Part shown: piece by piece, positions 6,191 to 11,638 of the stretch
Layout: every line of letters begins with the position of its first letter
Numbering within the stretch: the stretch's first letter is position 1
Assembly: GCA_016234025.1 (NCBI GenBank)
Contig: JACQLL010000002.1
Location: forward strand, 1 to 11,638
Source: Candidatus Pacearchaeota archaeon
GTDB lineage: Archaea > Nanobdellota > Nanobdellia > Pacearchaeales > GW2011-AR1
Reading direction: 5' to 3'
DNA: 11,638 nucleotides
Program-made: the position numbers and the translations under genes
The notes under the pieces: model-generated
What the model saw: the letters and a program-made list of their open reading frames with translations, nothing else
Databases searched by the model: none
What the model was told of the DNA's origin: nothing

Positions 6191-7363
6191 ATGAGAGGGG
6201 TTTTAGTAGGAGTAATTTTGGCATTGATTTTTGCTCTTTTTAATATGGGAATTGCATCTGGCGTGCCACCACCTTCAACATGTTCGGGAGGAGATTCTCA
6301 ATTTATTTTTAGCATAAGTTCAAACGAAAACGCCCATGTTGCAGAAGACACGACCTACCCTTTGCACATATGTTTTGACGACTACTTCGCACCCGCATTT
6401 GCTCCTGGAAACGAGGAGCCAAACAATATTGTCTTGAGATTGTCAGACGTAACAAACGCTCATGTAGAAGGCCCTGCAGAAAACACTCCATCATACTCCG
6501 ATTTAAACTTTGGTGACTTAACCTGCCGACTTACAGCAAGTGCCTGCTCAAGCGACGAAGCGCTAATCGTTTCGCTCGCAGACAATACCAATTCACACGT
6601 TTCTCTTGGGGCAACATACCCATTCAAGCTTTGCTGTTCAAGCGCAAACTCCTTGCCAATCGGAAGCTCTGAATGCGGAGACGGCGAAATCGACGTCGGA
6701 GAAGATTGCGACCCGAGTGCAGACCCAATTTTCAGAGACTACGGGGACGGAATAGACCAATGTTCTAATTACGGCCCTTTCGACGGAGGAGACCTTGTCT
6801 GTAATCCGCAGACCTGCGAGATAGACACAAGCCAATGTACTGGGGGCGGAACAGGAGATTTTTGCGCTGACTACGACCCCTTCATCTATACCGATAATGA
6901 TTGCAACGACCCTGCAGGTTGCATCGTTGACAGCTGTAACGATTATACTAAAATGGACCCAAATCATCAGGGTTACGACGGCGATATCAGGATGCAGGCA
7001 TGCGAGTTTGATTGCGTAGGAGCGGCGCAAACAGACCCTTCTCTCCCAAATGGAGCAACAAACCCCTCATGCGAGTGGGATTCTCAATCACAAAATTGCG
7101 AGCTAAGCTATTATCTCGGCGGCAACATACAATGCGTCGTGGAATATCTTGACGAGGGCGTTTGCAATCCGACGGATACATCAAGAATAATCATCATCAA
7201 CTCTGTGGAAATAGACACACGTGAACCAGGCGCTTGCGGCGGCGAGGAAACAAAATCAGTTCTCTGTCCCAAAGTCATACAGCTGGATTTTTTCAATTAC
7301 TTTAACTTTATATTTTCAGCACTCGTAATAACCTTAGTCTATATTTTCCTGAAAAAGAGATGA
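6191..7363 (+). CDS. Cys-rich, C-terminally anchored surface protein with 'NAHV' repeats (390 aa)
   Basis: Exported protein: Sec-type signal peptide (hydrophobic about residues 4-23, likely cut near Ala22-Ser-Gly24), an outer domain, then a C-terminal span (about 367-387) ending in Lys-Lys-Arg, giving an outside-facing anchored protein. Residues 38-149 hold three degenerate copies of a unit whose core is N-[AS]-H-V (N47, N89, N134); copies 1 and 3 continue to Tyr-Pro and Cys. Such repeats recall ones I associate with DPANN surface proteins, from memory only. Residues 162-173 (CGDGEIDVGEDC) match the start of the Cys-rich repeat common on bacterial surface proteins, and the next 190 residues are rich in Cys, Asp and Gly, suggesting disulfides and perhaps calcium. 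It has its own promoter and overlaps the next gene by ATGA. Possibly an adhesin or pilus-associated protein; that is inference. Confidence 0.75.
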   Translation: MRGVLVGVILALIFALFNMGIASGVPPPSTCSGGDSQFIFSISSNENAHVAEDTTYPLHICFDDYFAPAFAPGNEEPNNIVLRLSDVTNAHVEGPAENTPSYSDLNFGDLTCRLTASACSSDEALIVSLADNTNSHVSLGATYPFKLCCSSANSLPIGSSECGDGEIDVGEDCDPSADPIFRDYGDGIDQCSNYGPFDGGDLVCNPQTCEIDTSQCTGGGTGDFCADYDPFIYTDNDCNDPAGCIVDSCNDYTKMDPNHQGYDGDIRMQACEFDCVGAAQTDPSLPNGATNPSCEWDSQSQNCELSYYLGGNIQCVVEYLDEGVCNPTDTSRIIIINSVEIDTREPGACGGEETKSVLCPKVIQLDFFNYFNFIFSALVITLVYIFLKKR

Positions 7364-10056
7364 AGAACAAAAGAACAATAATACCGGCATTATTAATCTT
7401 AATGATAACTTCAGTCGGAGCAGTCTTTCAGGTCGATGATTCAACCTCTTTCATAAACGAAAACTATCTCGGAGGAGAAACAATAAAAGGAAAACTCAAC
7501 GCAACCTTTTCCAATCAGGAAAATCTAAACTTCTCGAGCGACTTCGAAGGAGGAATTTCACTCCTTGACTTGTTAAACTTGAGTGGGCATGTTAAAAACG
7601 TCGATTTTTCATGTATGCCTTCAAGTTGTAAAGATAGTTACGAAGCAGGTTCAGGGGCGCAGACAAAAACAGCGTTGGTAGGGCAGACAAAATCCTTTTT
7701 CGGATTTAAAATAATTTCAGAAGAAGTTAAAGCAATAAGAGAACTAAAGTTCACGATAAACAGCAACGCTGCAGAAAGCTGTAGCAACCAGATAAGCATC
7801 GACTTCCTCGACGACGGAAAAAAGGACTTTTTCAATAAGAATTATATCCCGGAAACATGCGGAGAAAAAAATTACGGCTGTTTTTTCGGCAATGATATTG
7901 CACCGGAAGAAGCGATAATAGAAGGAGATGCGTATTGTGAGAAAATGAATCTCTCTTCTGCTCCGGCTTACACAATCGGAGCAGTTATCAGCGTCCTCGA
8001 ATCAGGAGGCACACTCCAATTTTCCCTGCACAAAGGAACAGGAGAGCTTTTGGATTTTGTAAATATAATTAATCCGCCATCAGGAGAAATAAAAACAATC
8101 GTAGAGTATCCCTCACCGGAGAACTTCACGGCACTCGTATGCCTTAGTAAAATAAGTTCAGAGGGCGATTACAGAATAAAATCAAAACCAGCAGGCAACT
8201 ATTCCTGCGGAGGAAGGGTAAACTCCAACGCCAACGATATATTGATTTTAGGAGCCGACTACGAAATCTTTGCGCAGCCAATGAAATACGGGCTGCCAGA
8301 CACATTAACATTTGATTCAGAATTTTATCAGGAAACAACAGGAGCAAACCTCAACGACAAAACCGAGAACTACTTAGAAGAGCTCTTCGATTCAAAATGC
8401 CCTGCTCCTTTAGGATGCACGATTCCTTTCTCTGTCTGGGGCGTTCCTCAAGACATTAATATAAATTCTGCAAGCATAGAATACGACACCGGAACATCGA
8501 TAAAAGAAGAAACAAAAATCTTTGATTTGACAAAATCGAAAGCAGAGTTATCCTCTGATAAATATCTAATCCTCGACGTCGAAGACATGATGTTTAAAGC
8601 GCCAAATATAAACGGAGATAATGTCTTAAAGATTTATCTCGGCGGAGCGAAAGTATTTGAATCAGATATAAACGTCGAGGTAGGTTTTGATTTTGACATA
8701 GGACCGAGGTTCGCTTTTATAGGAAGACCAACAACCTTTACAGCACTCGGCTCAAGAAACATAACTTCTTCAATTTGGGAGTTTGGAGAGAACACAATAA
8801 ATTCAGAAAATAACAAGGCAACATATACATTCAATGAAAAAGGAGAATTCACCTTAAAGGTCAACGCACTAAGCGGAAATGAATCATCTGTAAAAACTTT
8901 CAAAGTGGTCGTAGGAGAACCCAAACTCTCGGCAAATCTGACGCTGTCTGACTACGAAAACAGAATTAAAAACATAGAAACAAAAACCGCCGCCTTCCCC
9001 CAATGGATAAAAGAAGAATTGGAAAAAGAAATTTCCTTAGGCGCGAAAAAGGCAGAACTCATGGGCTTAAGAACACAATTCAATTCAGTTCAGGAACCCA
9101 ACGATGATAATTACATAGAGATAATTAATTTTCTTTTGGAAATGAACTTGCCCAAATCAATCGAGTTAACAGAAACAGGGACACTTCCCATAGAGGTCTC
9201 TTTGACAAGCCTGGACCCTTCACACATCGAGGAGCTTTCCGGAAGAAATGCGACAGGAAGCGACGAAGTTGCCTCTGGAATAATTTCCTGGATGCAGGAT
9301 AACTATGAGGCAGACATCAAATTTGAAACAATCTCCGCAACATACGATTTTTCAACACAAACAATTCTCAAAACATATAAAATAATTCTAAGACAAAAAA
9401 ATACAAATTCTGATTTGTCTTATCTAATAATAGGACATCCAAAAAATTCGATAAAGTTCAAATCATATTATGAAGAAAGAACAGTAAGTCAGAGCGACAA
9501 TTCAGCATATATCATCATCGATGAATCCGGAGAGCCGGGCACGATAGAATTTTTAATTACCGGAAATGCGCCGCCAGTGGACGAGCTCGGTTTATACATC
9601 TCTCCTACTCTTGACAAACTCGGCTCAAGCGGCAAACCCCTTGACCGGAATTTAACCGACGACGAAGGCAACTTTCTTTGGGGAAGATTCATAATCGGGA
9701 TGGCTATTCTTATAGTACTTATTTTGGCAATTTATCTGCTCCTTCAGTCTTGGTACAAAAGGTATTACGAGAAACATCTTTTCAAAAATCCCGACGATTT
9801 ATACAACCTGATAAATTTCATTTACAATTCAAGAAAGTCAGGGGTCTCAGAAAAACAAATCACTGCCAAGTTGTCTGAAAAAAAATGGAAAAATGAACAA
9901 ATAGTTTATGCATTCAAGAAAATAGACGGAGAGAGAACAGGCATGTGGGAGATTCCTCTGTTTAAATTCATGGAAAACAAAAAAGTAAAGAAAGAAATAG
10001 AAAGGAAACAGGGGGCTCCGATAGACGCAAGATTTATTAAAAGACCCTTCTTTTAG
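7360..10056 (+). CDS. Large bitopic surface protein with PKD-like domain and cytoplasmic helical tail (898 aa)
   Basis: Signal peptide at residues 1-22 (MKNKRTIIPALLILMITSVGA), a long outer region, one membrane span (about 777-795) and a cytoplasmic tail of about 100 residues. Residues 448-520 resemble a PKD beta-sandwich (WEFGE; then ATYTFNEKGEFTLKV), a common archaeal surface adhesion/spacer fold. Residues 1-440 are beta-rich with several cysteines and no recognised family; 521-620 look helical. In the tail, residues 812-855 (DDLYNLINFIYNSRKSGVSE, and the following KWKNEQIVYAF) look like a small helical domain of the sort used for partner binding. The C-terminus is basic. Start ATG 7360 overlaps the preceding TGA, so the two surface proteins are co-translated. 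It may link the outer surface to a cytoplasmic partner such as the assembly ATPase or the adjacent GTPase; that is inference. Confidence 0.75.
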   Translation: MKNKRTIIPALLILMITSVGAVFQVDDSTSFINENYLGGETIKGKLNATFSNQENLNFSSDFEGGISLLDLLNLSGHVKNVDFSCMPSSCKDSYEAGSGAQTKTALVGQTKSFFGFKIISEEVKAIRELKFTINSNAAESCSNQISIDFLDDGKKDFFNKNYIPETCGEKNYGCFFGNDIAPEEAIIEGDAYCEKMNLSSAPAYTIGAVISVLESGGTLQFSLHKGTGELLDFVNIINPPSGEIKTIVEYPSPENFTALVCLSKISSEGDYRIKSKPAGNYSCGGRVNSNANDILILGADYEIFAQPMKYGLPDTLTFDSEFYQETTGANLNDKTENYLEELFDSKCPAPLGCTIPFSVWGVPQDININSASIEYDTGTSIKEETKIFDLTKSKAELSSDKYLILDVEDMMFKAPNINGDNVLKIYLGGAKVFESDINVEVGFDFDIGPRFAFIGRPTTFTALGSRNITSSIWEFGENTINSENNKATYTFNEKGEFTLKVNALSGNESSVKTFKVVVGEPKLSANLTLSDYENRIKNIETKTAAFPQWIKEELEKEISLGAKKAELMGLRTQFNSVQEPNDDNYIEIINFLLEMNLPKSIELTETGTLPIEVSLTSLDPSHIEELSGRNATGSDEVASGIISWMQDNYEADIKFETISATYDFSTQTILKTYKIILRQKNTNSDLSYLIIGHPKNSIKFKSYYEERTVSQSDNSAYIIIDESGEPGTIEFLITGNAPPVDELGLYISPTLDKLGSSGKPLDRNLTDDEGNFLWGRFIIGMAILIVLILAIYLLLQSWYKRYYEKHLFKNPDDLYNLINFIYNSRKSGVSEKQITAKLSEKKWKNEQIVYAFKKIDGERTGMWEIPLFKFMENKKVKKEIERKQGAPIDARFIKRPFF
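10033..10040 (+). promoter_or_regulatory. Internal TATA box for arvA inside the end of the 898-aa gene
   Basis: TTTATTAA at 10033-10040 lies within the last codons of the surface-protein gene and begins exactly 29 nt before the arvA ATG at 10062. The identical octamer occurs at the same offset before arvC. This suggests arvA-arvB can be transcribed independently of the surface operon. The octamer also encodes Phe-Ile-Lys residues, so coincidence cannot be excluded. Confidence 0.5.
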
Positions 10057-10061
10057 TTAAA

Positions 10062-10700
10062 ATGTTAAAAATGCTTAGGCGATTTTCGCAAAGAATCCTC
10101 GAGAAGATTTTTAGAAGGAAAAGAAATTTCAAAATAGGATTTTATGGGCCTCCAAATGCAGGGAAGACAAGTTTGGCAAATCGAATTTGCGAGGACTGGA
10201 CAGGAGAGAACATGGGAACTGTCAGTAACGTTCCGCATGAGACAAGAAAAGTTCAGGTAAAAGAAGAAGTGAAAATAAAATACAAAGGCAAGACACTGAT
10301 TTTCAAGTTTGTTGACACGCCGGGAATAGCGACAAAAATTGATTATGAAGAGTTTCTGAAATTCGGACTGAAAAAAAGCACGGCGAAAAAAAGAGCAAAA
10401 GAAGCAACACAGGGAATAATAGAGGCCATTCAATGGCTCGATGATATGCACGCGGTTGTAGTTGTTTTGGATGCAACACAAAATCCTTACTCCCAGGTCA
10501 ATATAACTATCATGGGAAATCTTGTAGCAAGAAAAATACCTGTTTTAATAGTTGCAAACAAGATAGATCTAGGGAAAGCAGAGGTGAAAAAAGTAAGTGC
10601 GGCATTTCCTGAATACGATGTAATAGGTCTCTCTGCAAAAGAAGGAAAAAACATGGACGAATTTTATGAATCACTGTTTAGGTTAACAAAGAAAGTTTAA
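10062..10700 (+). CDS. arvA: Era-like small GTPase, ArvA/OapA family
   Basis: Single-domain GTPase of the archaeal Era-like group. G1 GPPNAGKTS is at residues 29-37, G3 DTPG at 85-88, G4 NKID at 166-169 and G5 SAK at 191-193; Thr61 in 'PHETRK' may supply G2. A basic N-terminal helix of about 22 residues (LRRFSQRILEKIFRRKR) precedes it and could bind membrane or RNA. The 212-residue length is normal. Its direct neighbours, a DUF2073 protein and a DUF2072 zinc ribbon, make the conserved archaeal trio. From recall of the family literature, the Haloferax volcanii member (ArvA) drives extracellular vesicle formation; transfer of that role here is inference. ATG 10062 starts 5 nt after the surface-protein stop and fits the internal TATA box. 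A second ATG at 10071 is possible. Confidence 0.87.
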   Translation: MLKMLRRFSQRILEKIFRRKRNFKIGFYGPPNAGKTSLANRICEDWTGENMGTVSNVPHETRKVQVKEEVKIKYKGKTLIFKFVDTPGIATKIDYEEFLKFGLKKSTAKKRAKEATQGIIEAIQWLDDMHAVVVVLDATQNPYSQVNITIMGNLVARKIPVLIVANKIDLGKAEVKKVSAAFPEYDVIGLSAKEGKNMDEFYESLFRLTKKV

Positions 10701-10701
10701 A

Positions 10702-11106
10702 ATGAAGAGAAAAATAAAGAAAGGAGATAGAATAAAAGGACTAAGCTTGCAAGTTCTTTCATTTTCAGAAGTGCAGAGTCTATCAATTGCGGAGAGAGTG
10801 AAAAAAATATTAAACCTCATTCTTGGAAATAAAATCGTTATTCTCCATGGCCGACTTCGTCCGGAAGAAGAGGCTCGCCTCATCGAGGATACAATGGCAC
10901 TTGTTGACCACGTAAAAAATTTCAAGGGAATTGAGTTGGCAGTGATAGAACCAAATTTAAGGAGCGCAAACATACTTGTCAAAATGAGGCACGGAATAGC
11001 AAAGAAATTAGTAGGAGACAACAGCAGTTTAACAGTTATAGGCCCTGCCACCATCATTAAAGAGATAAGGAGAGACCCAAAGAAACTCGAACTAATGCTT
11101 TCCTAA
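10702..11106 (+). CDS. arvB: DUF2073 protein, OapB/ArvB family
   Basis: A 134-residue soluble protein recognised as the archaeal DUF2073 (OapB/ArvB) family from its pattern (SIAERVKKILNLILGNKIVI, then GRLRPEEEARLIEDTM and NFKGIELAVIE) and from its place directly after the Era-like GTPase. It has no membrane span. Alternating helices and strands suggest a small alpha/beta fold. Its ATG is one base after the arvA stop, so the pair is presumably co-translated and the products may interact. The biochemical role is not established. The family name comes from co-occurrence with the vesicle-forming GTPase and does not prove function here. The Lys-rich first eight residues fit a cytoplasmic, possibly nucleic-acid- or lipid-touching protein. 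Confidence 0.83.
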   Translation: MKRKIKKGDRIKGLSLQVLSFSEVQSLSIAERVKKILNLILGNKIVILHGRLRPEEEARLIEDTMALVDHVKNFKGIELAVIEPNLRSANILVKMRHGIAKKLVGDNSSLTVIGPATIIKEIRRDPKKLELMLS

Positions 11107-11115
11107 AAACAAAAA

Positions 11116-11123
11116 TTTATTAA
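11116..11123 (+). promoter_or_regulatory. TATA box for arvC
   Basis: TTTATTAA at 11116-11123 begins exactly 29 nt before the ATG at 11145, in the 38-nt spacer after arvB, preceded by an A-rich stretch. It predicts a leaderless arvC transcript and is identical to the octamer placed before arvA. Confidence 0.62.
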
Positions 11124-11144
11124 ATCCAACTGTCTAATCCAGAT

Positions 11145-11525
11145 ATGCCTTACAAATGTGTTAACTGCTCCCAAATTTATCAGGATGGTTCAGAAGAAAT
11201 TTTAAAGGGTTGCAGTAGCTGCGGAAGAAAATTCTTCTTCTACATAAGAAAAGAGCAACTTGAGAAGATTAAAAGCAAAGAAATAGAAGAGATAGAACTC
11301 AACTCAATAGAAAAGAAACAGGTCGAACAGGATGTAAGGGAGATTACAGGAATAGAAGATGAAGAAACTCCGGTATTTCTTGACTTTGAGAGCGTGAAAA
11401 TTCTTAAACCTGGAAAATATCTCGTTGACATAGGAAAACTTTTCTCTTACGAGAAACCAAGAGTCTATAAACTTGAAGATGGAAAATATATAATTGACTT
11501 GATGACGAAACTAAAAAGAAGATAG
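11145..11525 (+). CDS. arvC: Zinc-ribbon protein, DUF2072 / OapC/ArvC family
   Basis: A 126-residue protein with an N-terminal zinc ribbon: Cys5, Cys8, Cys23 and Cys26 (CVNC, then CSSC followed by GRKFFFY). A Glu/Lys-rich helical linker (about residues 35-75) leads to a C-terminal beta-type segment (VKILKPGKYLVDIGKLF, then KLEDGKYIIDLM). This order is diagnostic of the archaeal DUF2072 (OapC/ArvC) family, which travels with the Era-like GTPase and DUF2073 genes, as here. All four zinc ligands are intact. It is not tightly coupled to arvB and has its own TATA box. Its role is unknown; an adaptor for the GTPase is a reasonable guess. The acidic linker is common in this family. Confidence 0.85.
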   Translation: MPYKCVNCSQIYQDGSEEILKGCSSCGRKFFFYIRKEQLEKIKSKEIEEIELNSIEKKQVEQDVREITGIEDEETPVFLDFESVKILKPGKYLVDIGKLFSYEKPRVYKLEDGKYIIDLMTKLKRR

Positions 11526-11565
11526 CAAATAAGCACTTGGGTTTTGTAGGACATTGTGTTACAAT

Positions 11566-11638
11566 ATGGATGTAGTTGTTGAAGAACTAGTAATTGAGGA
11601 AGACAGGCCTGAACATATTGCAAAACATGGTGTAAGAG
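11566..11638 (+). CDS. Start of a gene cut by the window edge; possibly BrnT-like
   Basis: Only the first 24 codons are visible (MDVVVEELVIEEDRPEHIAK, then HGVR). The 'HIAKHGV' stretch resembles the conserved 'HI-xx-HGV' core of BrnT-like/RelE-fold small proteins, in which the His and following residues start the active region. With so little sequence this is only a hint. No TATA box at the usual 29-nt offset is seen. TTG at 11554 in the same frame is an alternative start, with AT-rich sequence at the corresponding distance. The gene is presumed to continue past the window. Confidence 0.5.
   Translation, partial: MDVVVEELVIEEDRPEHIAKHGVR

Noticed and set aside
6638..7030. 130-codon open frame on the minus strand
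   Set aside because: It lies antisense to the Cys-rich surface gene, has no promoter, and its product has no plausible domain; it reflects the codon pattern of the real gene.
10065..10481. 138-codon open frame on the minus strand opposite arvA
   Set aside because: The plus strand encodes all the GTPase motifs here, and the antisense product is an unremarkable Cys/Phe-rich string without a start context.
1..11638. CRISPR array, rRNA, insertion sequence or replication origin
   Set aside because: No regularly spaced repeats, no rRNA-like conserved blocks, no transposase and no origin-type repeat clusters were seen.

Overview
This AT-rich window looks archaeal, most likely from the DPANN side (Pacearchaeota/Woesearchaeota-like). 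That placement is inferred from gene content and style and is not proven. The archaeal signs are a FlaI/TadA-type assembly ATPase with two separate GspF/FlaJ-type membrane proteins, an ArvA-ArvB-ArvC (Era-like GTPase, DUF2073, zinc ribbon) cluster, stop/start overlaps of the ATGA type, and TATA boxes placed at almost the same distance from start codons, which implies leaderless transcripts.

Layout. Positions 23-1549 encode a type II/IV secretion ATPase. Positions 1550-1839 hold no gene but are rich in inverted repeats that could fold in two competing ways. Positions 1840-4174 form a tight translationally coupled run: a 53-residue helical small protein, then two GspF/TadC/FlaJ-like membrane platform proteins. 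Positions 4157-4933 (minus strand) encode a homologue of the Arm/FmrO 16S rRNA (m7G1405-type) methyltransferases, running tail-to-tail into the second platform gene. It shares one TATA box with the following plus-strand operon. Positions 4983-6151 encode two pilin-like proteins that overlap by 7 nt. Positions 6191-10056 encode two exported, membrane-anchored surface proteins: a Cys-rich protein with 'NAHV'-type repeats, and an 898-residue protein with a PKD-like domain, one membrane span and a helical cytoplasmic tail. Positions 10062-11525 carry arvA-arvB-arvC. A new gene that may be BrnT-like starts at 11566 and is cut by the window end.

Reading it together: the ATPase powers, and the two GspF-like proteins anchor, a type IV pilus/archaellum-like machine. 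The two proteins with prepilin-like N-termini are candidate subunits, and the two anchored surface proteins are candidate tip, adhesin or envelope partners of the same machine. No prepilin peptidase is visible here. The ArvABC homologues belong to a family whose GTPase has been linked to extracellular vesicle formation in haloarchaea, so this stretch is largely about building the cell surface. The rRNA methyltransferase is the functional outsider.
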